In this document: piece after piece, positions 23,588 through 35,739 of the stretch
Numbering within the stretch: the first letter of the stretch is position 1
Layout of the letters: each line of letters starts with the position of its first letter
Assembly: GCF_001522545.3 (NCBI RefSeq)
Contig: NC_031768.1
Coordinates: 92,862,230-92,926,229 of the forward strand
Direction of reading: 5' to 3'
Origin: Parus major
Lineage: Eukaryota > Chordata > Aves > Passeriformes > Paridae
DNA length: 64,000 nt
The notes under the pieces: generated by a model
Databases searched by the model: none
What the model was told of the DNA's origin: nothing
What the model saw: the letters and a program-made list of their open reading frames with translations, nothing else
Position numbers and translations under genes: made by a program

Positions 23588-23778
23588 CCTTCGGCAAATG
23601 CTCGACTGCCCTTGCTTAAAATAACACCGTTTATTTAAGCAGGTCAGGCACACAATGGCTTGAGAGGGGCTGCTACTCAGATCATGGGACCCTGCGTATG
23701 CTGAGTAAGAGGCTGGAGAGGGTGTTAGCCAAACTCTGAAAGCTAGTCTGTTCTTACCCGATGTCTCCATCTCCCCCC

Positions 23779-23779
<1 letters not shown>

Positions 23780-23821
<42 letters not shown>
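23780..23821 (+). repeat. (CA)n microsatellite
   Basis: About 16 uninterrupted CA units followed by CGCACACGCAC. It is likely to be length-polymorphic. Confidence 0.95.
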
Positions 23822-24275
23822 TTGCACCTCCTCTTCTCCTTCTCCCTCCCCTTCAGAGACTGGAGTCCCTTGCCTTTTTGGCAGTGGCACAGCTCAGAGC
23901 CAGGAATGGAGGGGCTCTGAGAGAAAAAGGGGGCTCCAGCCACTGCCCTGGACCTGCTATCCTGGCGGGCAGCCAGGAGAGGAGAGGCTTCTGGCCCTAG
24001 GGAGTGGGCTCCCAAAAGAGTCTGTGGTGAAACACATGCCAGCATTTCAGAAAGACTTGTCCCTCATCCCCAGCTGCCCCTGCTGCCTTGCTGAGGGCCT
24101 AACTGCTCCTGCTGAGGCACAGGGTGTATGCAAAGCTTTTGGTAGAAAAACATGTCTCCTGCTTCTTTTTTTGAGAAAAATATTGGTTTTATTCAGAGGT
24201 GAGATTTGAATAGCTAGGGCAAAAATAGCAGTATCAGTGTCAGCTGGCTGAGTGGTCTGCTGACTGTGTTAGACT

Positions 24276-24361
24276 TGGTCTTTGCTCCATCATAGTACAC
24301 CTATGTATGTCCACATATGGTCTTTGCATCCATAGTACACCTCTCCATGGGCATGTCCACA
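24276..24361 (+). repeat. imperfect 42-bp tandem duplication
   Basis: TGGTCTTTGC...CATAGTACACCT...TGTCCACA occurs twice with a period of about 42 bp (first copy from about 24276, second from about 24318) and several mismatches and indels. It is a local duplication with no other copies noticed. Confidence 0.75.
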
Positions 24362-24544
24362 ATGCAGCCTTGCTCGTGGTCTGCAGCATTCCTTGGTGTA
24401 GCAGTCCTTTGCCTCTTCATTCTGTCCCATCTAGGGGCATCTTAGTCCCTTCTCAGCAGGGATGGCCAAAGCAGGTGTCAGGAGGCAAGGGGGAGCCCCA
24501 CAAGTGTCCTGGCCCAGGCTGTCTGCATTGTCACTTGCAAGTTG

Positions 24545-24571
24545 CTCTGCTCTCTGCTCTCTGCTCTCTGG
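24545..24571 (+). repeat. (CTCTCTG)n short tandem repeat
   Basis: Nearly four copies of a 7-bp pyrimidine-rich unit, CTCTCTG with the first copy shortened. Confidence 0.85.
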
Positions 24572-26487
24572 CCAGTGCCAGCAGCCACCTTCCCTTGAGC
24601 AAGATTGACCCAGTCCTAAACACATGTACGAGAAATCCCAGAGTGACTGCAGTGGATGCCTCTCCCTTCCCCACCTCCCCCTGCTCCAACCTCCCATGTT
24701 GCTCCCATGATCCATAACAAATGCAGAGTCAGGCTCAGGAAATGAAAAGGCTCTTCCCAAGAGGGACCTGTGCAATTTTCCAGCCTCTCCCTCCACTGCT
24801 GCTTCCCCTTCTCCATCCCCCCTGCCCCAGTTTTCCCTGGCTGATGGCAGCAAAGGGCCGCTGATGTTGGCAGGGTGCTGCCGGCTGCCTGGCAGGCTTT
24901 CCCGGACAGCCTGCCAGGCTTTTCAGGGCTCATTCTCACTTTCCAGAGGCTGGAAGTGCAGAGCAGGAGACAGGCTGCCTTGGCAGCCTCACTGTTTCCA
25001 AACATTGAAAGGCAGAGAGAGAAAAGTCTGCTTCTCCCGGCTCACCAAAGCCACCACCACCATGGATGCTGGCCAAGTCTGCCTAAAAATAACCGCGGTG
25101 CTACCGGACACACGTGCTTGTCGGGGACAAAGCAGGACAATGCACCCCAGGGCAGCAGGGATGGAGCAGAGCAGGGCAGAAGAACTTGGGGCTTTTTCCT
25201 CCATCCCCCCTCTCACCAAGTAAAGCTGCCTGTGTTGTCCCAGCAGTGCTAGTCAATAGCGACCAGGGACGTCTCTCTCAGTTTGTTTTCACAAGAGGGT
25301 TCCAACCAGTACAGCCCAGAATAGCTGCAAATTGTCTTTTCCCAGCTGGGAACGCCTCACTTCCCACTGTGCTCACACGTGTGAAAGACAGCGTGGCCGG
25401 CATTGTGGTATAGGTGACCCTACAGCTCAGGGCTGCAGTTCCCTGAAGATCTCCCTCACCTCCAACTCCACCTCCAGGACATGTGAAATCTGCTGGGATT
25501 GTCCCTCACTCCAGCAGCTGTGATCACAACTGGCCCACCCAGATGTGACTGCAGGACATAATTAACAAGTGGACTAAGGAAAAGGTGTGACTGGCACAAA
25601 AGAGCGACTCTGGCCTCTTGGGAATGTCTCTCTAGCTGTACTGCCCAGTTTCAGCACAGGGGGGTAGGTGCTTTTCATCCATCAGCCCCTGGGCAAGCAT
25701 GCTGATGCCTCCAGACCAGCATGTGGCACACCAGGTCATTTCCACATTCCCATGTCCGCTACTTTCAGTATAGACATCAAGTCTGTCTTTGGAAGCAACT
25801 CTGGGGCTCCCCTCCAAGTGCAATCCAGATGCATTTGGTGTCATGCAGATATCCTCTGCTCATAAAGATACCTGCCATGTGTTTCTGCTTGAAACAGGAG
25901 AAGTGAGAGGAGATGTAAAACCAGATGTGTGATCCCAGGCACTCTCTTCCTTCCTGCTGTGGCCAAGACATGTCCCGGCCCCAGCTGGAGGGTCAGCACA
26001 GACAAAATATCCAAGTTCCCCTCTTGGCAGGAGGTCGAGGGTGACTGGAAAAGCAAAGCTCTATTTTACCAGCAGGAAAAGGCAAAGTCCTGAATGTTTC
26101 CACAAGCTGGAAGAGGCTCCACCAGCCCAAGCTGTCCATGAAGCTGTAACACAGCTTCTCTCCAGCCCGTGCACTCGCTAAGTGTTTCTTGGTGGGGGAA
26201 AACTGATCACAGCCAAAGGCTGAACAACAGTCTTTGCTAAGTTTGACAAGATATGCTGGGACACCTCACTTCCATAAAAATAGGGAAGAACTAAGCAGGA
26301 GGTTGGGTGTTTCTTATCCCTGCAGACAAGGCTCCTTTTCTTTAAGTCAAAATAATTCAGCAAAAGTGATGTCAATTTGCTAAATGTTTCAGGTGACCCT
26401 GAGTTTTGGGGTTAGGCACAAAAAATCTTACCCCAAGAAAACTGTTTCAGCTGAAACAATTTTCCTTGCTCTAAATCAAGGGAGTTG

Positions 26488-26521
26488 GGGCTTTTTTTTT
26501 TCTTTTTTTATTTTTTTTTGT
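26488..26521 (+). repeat. T-rich tract
   Basis: Long T runs with single C and A interruptions. It is followed by an AG-containing sequence and therefore looks superficially like a splice acceptor upstream of 26580. Confidence 0.8.
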
Positions 26522-26579
26522 GGGAGGAAGAGTGTTTAAAGAGGCTTTGGCTCAGTGAATCTCAGTCCCAGCAGATACA

Positions 26580-27220
26580 TACTTGTTTGTCTATTTACAA
26601 TCGGGACAATCCAAACCCGTTAGCAGATGTAACTGAGTTAAGACATGAACATCAATTTAGAAAACAATATGAACCATCATTTGTAAGAAAGGCTTCGAGG
26701 CGAAATCCAAGTAATTGATATCATAAATCCCTCAAGACATTATTATGGGATATTTGTCACCTCAGAAAAATGCAGTATCCCCTGCTTACATGCCTGCACC
26801 TACTTTTGAGGCATAACTTTGGACATTCATGGTTCAAATGTCAATGTGTAAGCTGAGGCAGACATTATTTGGCATTTCTTCTCCTCCCGAGGTGTTTCAA
26901 AGAGTATTTGCCAGATCTCTGAGAAACTGCTAAGTGCTGAAGCTGCAGTGAATGATGTTTTAATTTGGTCTGAGGGCTTGAAAGAACATCTTGAAAGACT
27001 TAGACAAGTTTTAAAGAGAGTATGAGAAAGAGACTTAAAATTGAGCTATAAAAAAAGCCCAATATCTGATGTAATAAGTTATTTAAATGAGGCATAAATT
27101 AAGCAAAGATGGTGCAACTGGTAATGTGCATAAAATGTTGAAATGTTTAGCTCTGCAAAACAGAGTAGAATTGTGACAATTTATGGAGATGATAAGCTGG
27201 TTTTGACAAAATTAATTCCA
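26580..27220. promoter_or_regulatory. candidate conserved non-coding block or coding-like fossil
   Basis: AT-rich, non-repetitive DNA. At 26590-26718 the plus strand has an open frame ending in TGA (26716-26718), rich in charged residues (Arg, His, Lys, Gln) with short motifs such as ELRHEH and FVRKASRR. I do not recognise a family. The following 500 bp (for example GATATTTGTCACC, TGCATAAAATG, AAAATTAATTCC) is of the AT-rich homeodomain-word type seen in conserved enhancers. Neither reading is proven. Confidence 0.3.
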
Positions 27221-28164
27221 AATGCTCAGGGAGGGTCTGATTTTGCAAGGTGGCAAGCATTTATTTTTTTTCCTCTCATCCAGAACAACACTCAAACACA
27301 TGCTTGGTCATGCTGACTTGGCTTGTTTGCTTCTGGGGTGGGATGCCACACAACACAAGGCTCAGGAAAGGTCATGTCTTTATGCTGTAATGGGGACCCA
27401 AGGAGTCTGTGAGGGAGCCCTCATTTCACTCACCCTCCATCTCTGCTCCACGGGTATAAAACAGGCACAGGTTTCTTTGCTTGGTTTGTTGGTTTGGTTT
27501 TTGTTTGGTTTGGTGTTTTGGTTTTTTTCACAGCAGCTTTGGAAATCGAACATCTGCTGGTGAGGATGCTGTTCCAGAGGGGATCAGCAGCAGGATGCAG
27601 AATGGAGGTGGCCAAGTGGCAAAGGAGCCATCGCAGCGGGGAGGGCGGCATGGCTGAAGGGGACACCTCACACATGTGGGGCACAGCCTCGGCATCTGAG
27701 AGGGAAAGAGAATTGGGAAAGCCAATTCCCAATTGCTGAGCCCTTCCCGAGGCAAACCATCACAGCCTCCCTCACTAGACCACTTAACACATGTAGTGTC
27801 CCCACTGCCACTGCTGCCACCTCCTCCTCCCCAGCTCAGGGCTGGGATGGCTCATGCCTTGTCAGAGTCCCGAGAGGTTACTTTTCACACAGAATCAAGC
27901 ACACATATGTATGATTGCTAGAAAGAAAAACAACTTTTAAGGATGAACCTGCAGAAAAGGGGAAAAATAACCCAAACAAATCCTCATTCCTTATAGCATT
28001 ACTTATAGTGCAGGCATGCACGAGGGCAAGAGGGTGTTTAAGAGGAGACAAGGTCTCCCTAACAAGAGGGACTCCTCCCTCGACCCAGGTTTTTCTGAAC
28101 TTGTTTTCCTCCAAGCAGCACATCACAATACCATCTTCTCCCTCTTCCCCTCCTCCCTGGCCCA

Positions 28165-28300
28165 GGTTATAAAATAACGAGTTTCTTGTTATTCTTGTTA
28201 TTGCTGAATGGCAGAGGTCTGGAGCCCTGTGAAGGGAAGGGGAAAGCCTAATTAGGGAAACGAGAGCCATCCTTAATGAGCACTCCTGACTAGGTGGGGA
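28165..28300. promoter_or_regulatory. candidate conserved element with homeodomain palindrome
   Basis: Contains CCTAATTAGG (28248-28257), a 10-bp perfect palindrome with two TAATTA-type homeodomain cores, and CCTTAATGAG 25 bp later, within low-repeat AT-rich DNA. Enhancer function is inferred from motif clustering only. Confidence 0.3.
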
Positions 28301-31300
28301 TTTAAAGAAAAAGGAGGGGGCAGGGGGGAGAGAGGTCAATTCGTACAGCTTTCTCTTCCCTACCCCCAGCTCCCACCCCTGCCCTCCCCGCCTCCCTGTA
28401 AACCTACCGCAGTTTGGGGTCTGAGCATGGGGGCTTCTCTATATCATTATTGGTTATTAAACTATATTTTCCTGTTTTTTCTGACTTCATAGAGGGTTTA
28501 TTTCATTTCACCTCCTTTGCTAATTTTCTCCTGTGAAGGTATGTCAAGTGTTTGACTGTTCCCATCCCTGGACCTTATGGTGTCCCTGGGAGTGCTCTGG
28601 AGACCCTTCTGGTTGATATCTCATCAACAGGGTGGTGCCTGAGCAGAAGTGACAGACAGTTGTACCAAAATCTCCCAGCAATCCCCAGAATGGTCTGCTG
28701 GGTGGGCAAAACCTGCTAGATCCGTGCATTGAATTGCTCCGCATTCATGCTCCACAGATCACCAATGTGGTTCCACTTGTGGTTCCTCTGGACTGTGCAG
28801 ACAGTATTGATGCCCCCACCTATGGAAGAGAAAACTGGGCTGTACTTGCATGTGTGGGTGCAGCAGTTGCAGCTTTGCAGCTAGATCTGTCACAGGTGGG
28901 TGTCTTTGTCACCAGGAACCGCACAGAATCACTGGGGCAGACAGCACAGCCTGGCCATCAACACTTGAGATGTCCCAGATGTGATTCTGGTACCCCGTAA
29001 TTCAGCGTTAGTTGCTTGCTCCATGCTCCCTTAGCAGGAATAAGCCTCTTGAGTTCCCCTGAGTTCATCCCTTCCTATATGTACATTGGCAGGAGCTGAA
29101 AGCCCCGTGTGTGGAAATTCGATTGCAGAAACTTTCTCATTCCACACCCAACTTCTTGGATTTCTCTCCTGTTCTGCTTTCCCTCACTCTGCCTGAGCTG
29201 TAACCAAACGCCCCCGCCCTCCGCGAGGCTTCGGCTCTGGAGCCCTCTGTGCGGCGGAGCGGCGTCTCCTCCGTCTGTCCGAGGGACACGGCAGATAGAG
29301 CAGGTTGCCAGGCTCACCCCATCTCAGCAGATGGCCAGGGGTGTCTCCCAGGGCCTGAGGCTCAGAGGGGCCCTGGCAGAGGCTGGGAGCACACAGGGAT
29401 GACTGGGTTTCTCTTTGCCAGCCTTGTCCTCCTGAACGTGCCCCGAGTCGGCGTTAGGCTGTCACCTCCAGCAACTCCTGTGATGTTATTTGCAAAGATC
29501 TGTCAGAATCCATGCCCAGTTAAATCATCACATGCTGAAATGCTTAAACAGGCTTCCAAGGAGCAAGCTTGCAGCCAGAAGCGTGGGAGGAACGTAGTCT
29601 GACAGAAAGGAAATAAGCAGGGAACATTTTACCCATAAAAGCACTTTGCTTTCTCTTTGCTTCATAAATCAGCTTTCTCTGATCTCATCCAAAAAAAGGC
29701 AGTTAATTCCCCACTTCTCCCTGCCTGGGAGATGTATTCTTTTCTGTATTTGGATCTTGCCTCAGAGAAATTAAGAGACCTAATTGTTTCCACTGCTCCT
29801 TCCAAAACCGGGGAACAAAATAACATCAGAACTAAGGCCCTGGGCCACACCTCCCAAGGTGCCAGGCTCTTTCCTTTGGGAGGCAGTGCTCTCTCCCCAC
29901 CTGCAAGAGCCAGGTCTCCTGCAGGGGTCCCTCAACCTGGGGACGTTCCTGTCAGAACCTGGCACTGAAAGCTCTGGCCTAAGCATCACTGCCAAAGGCC
30001 AGGTAGAGCCAGATGAGGAGTGAGCACCCTGCTCTTTTGGGGAAGAAGTCACTAATGGGGTATTCTTGCTGCCTGCGGTGGAGCAGGTCAGGCGGATAAT
30101 TATTCACCAGCAGGAGTAAAAGATTTAATCAGCCAGTAGTGCATGGCCCCAGAGTAAAGACCTGTGCACAGCCATGCAGATTCCCTTCGTGTACTGAGCA
30201 CACTGCATTCCTCCAAGCCTACCAGAAATGTGGCTTTTTATCAGATCCATTTCTCTTCTCTGTTTATAGCTTGAGGACGCCAGGGCCCCTCTGGACTATA
30301 GTTTGAACTAATTTAGCTTTTTTTGTGGGTAAATTCCTTGGATTACCAAGAAAGTCTTGGCACAAGGGCCAGTTCCTGTCTATTCCTGCCCTGACATGCA
30401 GGCTCACTGGTACTCTCTCCTAGCAGAAATGACCACACATCTCCAAAACAGATGGTCTTGACTTTACTGCTGCTTCTGATGACCAAATAAGAACAGAAAA
30501 AATAAAATAAATATGACTTCCATTGCTGGGTAGAGAGGATGCACTCAGCTTGCACTCTGTTATTCTATTGATTCATGCTTTCTCTGCCTTGCCAGAGGCA
30601 CTTTACTCTATGCACTTTTTGGTTATTCTATAGGAAAGCAAAAAAATTCAAAGAAAATGTGGGGAGAGAGGAGAAAGGGGCATTTCTGAAGCAGTGGTGT
30701 TTCACAGGGAGGCTGTAAAAACCAATGGCATCAGATGAGCACCACCAAACAAGCGAAAGGCTGAATTACAAGCTGAAGGAAATGTGCATCTTGAAATAAA
30801 AGCATCCCTTCCTCAAGCTGTTCCCCAACAGCTGTCTAACTGGAGGTCTGCCTCTTTACATTTCATCCATCTTAAGTCAAAATACACTCAACTGGTGCCA
30901 AATTATGGCAGGGGACAGCATGCCCCTAAATGTCTAAAAACATGCAGCTGTCCCTCAGGAGGTCTGACATTAACACTGCCAGGGAGAGGATGTTCCCCTG
31001 GCATCCTCATGGCCCTGCCTTGGTGCTCAGATGTCAGGACATGCTCCAGCAGCAGAGATCTACCTCCTCTGGTGGTTTGCCGAGTCATCCAGCATGGAGC
31101 TGTGGTTACTGTTGGTATGAGACAGACCCATTAACAATGTATTACCCAGGGCCTTTCTGCAGTGTTTTTCTAACAAGACAAAGTTTCCACAGCTTGTGGG
31201 GAGCTATTTTAATAGAAAATTAAACCACTGTTGCTTCTTCATCCCAATATAATGTTGCCAGGTCGCTCACTCTTTGGTTCCCTACCCTTTCTGGGCTATG

Positions 31301-32445
31301 GCAACACCTATAAAAGTACAAAAAAATCTCTGCTACATTTCTAATTTCTGTCTATTATAATGAGAGAGAAACACGATGAGTGTGATGTTCACTTTAAGGG
31401 AGTTTTATGACTGCCACTGACCCTCCCTGAGACTGGGCTGGCACACTGTGCCTTAGAAACACGGTGATGGGCAGTGGATTGTTGGCAGGAGCTCGACATC
31501 CGCTCTGGCCCGAGAGCCCCAGGTTTGCCTGGCTCTGCTCACAGGAGGCTCACCACTGTGTGGGAACCCTGGGCAAACACTTCCCCATCTGCAAACCAAG
31601 CAGATGCAGAGCTCAGAGATCACCCCACTGCACCCAGAGATCTGCCAGCACATTGATTTTGCTGGATTTAGGACAAAGACATGGAACTGGCTCACTAATG
31701 CTCTGACAGCACTGTAACTCAAGGGCTAGGAGCCTCAAGTATAGCCTCACAGGGATATAAATGACCAGGCTATAATTGACCACCACAATCGTCATTAAAT
31801 CTGCATTCACAGACCACCAGGTCAGGGAAACCATTTCTTAAATGTTTCATGTTCTGAGGTGGAACACTCGCTGGCTTCATTTTTCTGTCTGATTTTTTTT
31901 TTTTCCCTCATGAAAAAAAAAGCTCATTTTCTCCCCAGCATGGAATGAACCCTAACAGCCAAACCTCAGCATTTTTCCACAGAGTGTAAGCCTTGTTTTG
32001 CAGCCAGCCGAGGAGTGAGTGGAGCTCAAGCTGGGTGTGTGGAGGCAGGTGAAGGTACAGGGAGAGTCTGCACATGCACAGCAGGTGCACAGAAGTGTGA
32101 AGAGAGGGAAAGCATGGATGCCATAACATTGGGTACATGACATGCTTGCACATATGTGCAAGGGTACATATACACACACATGTATATATAGATGCATATT
32201 CATTTTTGTGAATATCTGCCCGAGAGGGCCCTGGGTGTGCAGGTCTGTGCAGAATTGGGTATGCAGAAGTGCTCCCTGGCTCCTCTCTCAGTTTAAAGTC
32301 TTGGCAGGAGAATGGGGACAGTCACTGAAAAGCCTCATTTTCTGTGCTGGGTTTTTCTGAGGGTCTGGGCTGTAGGCTACTCTGAGCCTTCCTCTTTTAC
32401 CTGCTTTCAGAACCTGTTTTGCTTTCTAACTTTACTTGCATTTGC

Positions 32446-32767
32446 TATTTCTTCCTTTCCCTCTTTCTGGCTCCTTTTCTGTTATTCCTTCATCTCATGT
32501 TTCCTCCCTCTGCCACTTCTAAAATGTTTTTCTCCCTCCCTTTCATTTCTCCCTTCTGTTCCTCCTTTCTAGGTCTCTCGTCTCATTCCTCCCACGCTGG
32601 CATCCTTTCATTTCTCTGCCTCTCTCTGCTCCCCCACCCTTGCTCTCCATCCTGCCTTTCCCTCACTCTCCTGTCTCACATGCTTTTGTTTTCCCTTCCC
32701 TCTCCCCCTCTGCTCGGCCTCTCTCCCCTCTTCTCTCCCTCCCGCTTCCTCACTCCCTTCTCTCTCT
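32446..32767 (+). repeat. 320-bp polypyrimidine (CT-rich) tract
   Basis: Almost continuous C/T sequence on the plus strand with scattered G/A (TTTCTTCC, CTCCCTCCC, TTCTCTCCCTCCCG and similar). It is non-periodic, so it is a low-complexity tract rather than a microsatellite. The open frames across it (32312-32769) are Ser/Leu/Phe/Pro artefacts of this composition. Confidence 0.85.
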
Positions 32768-34819
32768 GAAATAAACTTCCCCGTGTGAAGCCCCTGGCCA
32801 CCTTCCAGCCTCTGGTGAGATGAAGGGGTCCCTGGCATACGCTCAGCTCTGTGCACCATAGGGCTTTGTAACCACTGGTACCAAGGCTATAAAATCTTTA
32901 GTGTCTCTAGGAAAGATGACTGTAAATTCTTCAGAAGTCCCACCATGGGTGTAAAGATTCTCCCCCCCACCTCTCCCCTCCTTCCCTGGGCCTCTGTGAA
33001 AGGAGCTGTGTAGTAAAGCAAGGGGCTCACTCCTCCCCTTTGCTAAAGCTCCAGCTCTGATCAAGATTTCAGCAGAGCACGGCTCTCCCCATTGACTTCA
33101 AGAGGAGATTTCAGTACCCTGCAGAGCAGAGAAGCAGTTCTTGCCGCTCTTTTGGTCACTTAGGTATTTGACTTTATAAACATGATTAAAAAATGCTAAG
33201 AAAGCATTGAAGAGAGGAAGGCCTCCCCTCTAAATGTTGAGCAAACAGAAACACACGAAGCATTGTTCAGCTCTGAAAGATGAACCAGCCTCGAGCCAGC
33301 AAGGGAGTGTGGGGAAAGCAGGCAGTGCATTAAAAATAGGTTAATTCTCACATATTACGGATTTGCTGGAAGATCCCAAAGGGTGTTTGATCTTTTTTTA
33401 AAACTGCTTTCCAACCTGATGAACACCAAGCAGATATTCTCAGGGATATTCAGCAGGGAATTTAGACAGGGTTTAGCAGAGGTAGCACAGATTCCAGCTT
33501 TTGGCCCCGGGGACCTGTGTTTAGCAAGAGTCAGACCTGGTTACTGACAGGCTGATGGGTGGATGGGATTTGGATGTGCAGAAGGCCGTCATGACACTTT
33601 TTTATCTAACTCATGGATTTCCTGGTGCTTGTAACAGGAAGAGGGAGCACAGGATTGCCATGTGAAGACACATATAGCAAAAGCTTTTTGGGACTCCCAC
33701 ACCATGCACAAGACATACTCATCCCATGCTCCCAGTCACCGCCAGCCCCAGAGCAGGACATCCCCCTGGCACTGCCATAGGGAGAAGGTGCAGCAGAGAC
33801 AATGTGATGGCCATGGAGAATCTACAAGGTGCAACAGCCTCAGCAGAAGGAGCCTGACTTGTCTGCATAATTCTCATTTTCAGTGTGAAAAACTTGACCG
33901 TCTTGCAAACACGGGGCTCATCCTTCCCAATGGGCTGTACTTTGGTATGTGGCAGGGGTGGTAAATTCCCTAAAAGGCTTCCAGGTTGGTGCTGGGGATA
34001 ACAATCCCATGTTTACCTTCTCTAGACTATGGGCCAAGTTCATTTCAAAAAATACAGGATGAGGAATTCGGGGCATTCGTATTCTCATCAATTACTGTCC
34101 ACAGTGTGTATCATGAAGGGCAAGCACTGAGGGGAAATGGGGTGGCAGGATGGTGTGTGTAGGAGTGCCCATGACTGCAGCAGAGGCAGAGGGGGAAGAG
34201 TGGGCTGTGGGAAGGGGCTTTGACAAAATTGCATCTGTGAAAACTAATGGAGAATTTTGCAGCTGAGGGGTGCTGTGAAGTTGGCAGAGCCTTGTAGAAG
34301 ACCATCCAAAGCACCTGGCTCTTTGGTTGCTGTTCAAATAGCAGATTTGCCCAAAATGGAGGATAGCATTGAGTGGAAGTTGCATGGCTCTTTTGTTCTG
34401 CTTCTCCCTTTTGCTTCCCTTTGCCAAGACCTGCTCCCCACGCTTCCTGCTGGAGAACTGCAAAGCCGTTTCCCACCTCCCCACTTAACTGCAGACAGCT
34501 ACAGGCAGCTCCTTTCATCTTCCTTTGCAGCCTTCTCCTCTTCCTGGGGTGCTTTAAGCATAGCCAAGCTTCCTCTCCAGTTATTGCTACTTTCACAGCC
34601 TCTTCCGAGCTTTTGGTGTTTCTGACCTGTTGTTTCCCTGGCATTGTGGGGATCAGCTCCACTGGGTCATCTCTGGCACTCCACTAGTATGCCAGTGCCT
34701 CCAGCCCTGCTGAAACCTGATGTGCTTGGCCCATTGTACAGCAGAGGGCATGGACATGCCCCACTTGTTCAGCTCTGGTGGTCTGCTGTCTGGGTCCTGG
34801 TGAGCACCATAACAAGAGT

Positions 34820-34980
34820 GCAGACAATAGGAGCTAGGATTTATTCCCAGCTATGCTACTTTTTAAAAGTAGGATGCTCTGGATTGAGCCACATCTTTAT
34901 CTGTGCCTCAGTTTCCCCAAGCAGAAAACAGGGTACATACTCTGACTGGTTTTGGCAATTGACCTCATAGTTAGGTATAT
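34820..34980 (+). mobile_element. MIR-like (CORE-SINE) fragment
   Basis: In order: TAGGATTTATTCCCAGCTATGCTAC, interrupted here by divergence, then CTGTGCCTCAGTTTCCCC (34901-34918) and AGCAGAAAACAGGGTAC. This follows the MIR order of 'attc-ccagctctgcc-ac', then 'ctgtgcctcagtttccyc', then 'tgtaaaatgggg'. The central CTTGGGCAAGTC-like block is deleted or decayed. It is an ancient SINE relic without function. Confidence 0.7.
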
Positions 34981-35739
34981 CCTGATGCATGCCTGATGGC
35001 CTCCTTCTCTTGATGAGCTCCTGCAGTTTGAAGCAGAGATGTCCTGCTCTGAAAAAGCCTAGGTGTGCCAAGCCAAAACAAAGAGGGAAAGGTGTGTACC
35101 TGGGTGTTAATACTAATTATCTTTTCCAGGGGGTGTCACGAAGTGACATCAGTGTGGTGTCAGACACAAACCTCCAGCGGCTGATGTGGGGGACATGCCA
35201 GCCAGTCTGAGGCTGGGACTGGTTGGTGAGACCATGCAAAAACCAGGACGGTTGTCCCTCCTGTGGGGGAACTCATGGCTAACCAATGAGACAAAGGGAG
35301 CTGGCCAGGGAGGAGGGAAGGGGTCGTGGGGCAGGAGAAGAGTGGAGGGATAGCCCTGGGGTACCAGGTGGGGTGACAGCCTCCAGGCTGGGTGCAGTCC
35401 CATGAGAAGATTGGGGTGTGTGGCAGGGAGGGAGGGTGAGGAAATTGAGAGCCCCTCTGCGGTTCACTGCCAGCTCTGCCACAATGTTTAGCCCAGGACA
35501 TGTGCTGACCTGGGGGAGGAAAAGAGGGGCTGCAGGTTACAGCCTTCTTCATCCTCCAGCAAATCCATCCTTTGGGTTTGCTCCATAGAGTCCCTGCTTG
35601 CCAGATATTTCAGCCTTGGAGAGAAGGTGCAGGAGGAGGAGGGAGGATTCAGGTGGCAGCATTTGTTCTGTGTCCTCCCGGTGGCCCTGAAACCCTCCAA
35701 ACCTCATTTTTCAATAGGCCACCAAAACAACCACTAGAT
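34981..35739. other. unique non-coding sequence
   Basis: No gene. Positions 35290-35470 are purine-rich on the plus strand with many GGG runs. Minus-strand frames here are Pro/Ser-rich artefacts of that composition. Confidence 0.55.

Larger units (their letters stand above)
23191..26480. other. non-coding sequence with simple repeats
   Basis: No gene supported. Simple-sequence features are listed separately: the purine tract at 23502, the CA tract at 23780, the 42-bp duplication at 24276 and the CTCTCTG repeat at 24545. The rest is unremarkable, and overlapping frames on both strands at 24307-25252 lack coding signals. Confidence 0.55.
27221..34819. other. unique non-coding sequence with enhancer-like patches
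   Basis: No supported gene. It contains a GGTTT-rich simple stretch (27477-27528) and a small GC/CpG-rich patch at 29205-29300 that is too short to be called an island. AT-rich patches at 28165-28300 (with the palindrome CCTAATTAGG at 28248-28257), 30085-30130 and 33330-33400 could be regulatory. A T12/A9 mini-hairpin lies at 31893-31921, and a CA/TA run near 32160-32195. The pyrimidine tract is listed separately. Confidence 0.5.

Noticed and set aside
29205..29300. Third CpG island
   Set aside because: Only about 100 bp of elevated CpG, too short for a confident island call.
32312..32769. Ser/Leu/Phe-rich frames resembling membrane protein
   Set aside because: Compositional artefacts of the polypyrimidine tract.
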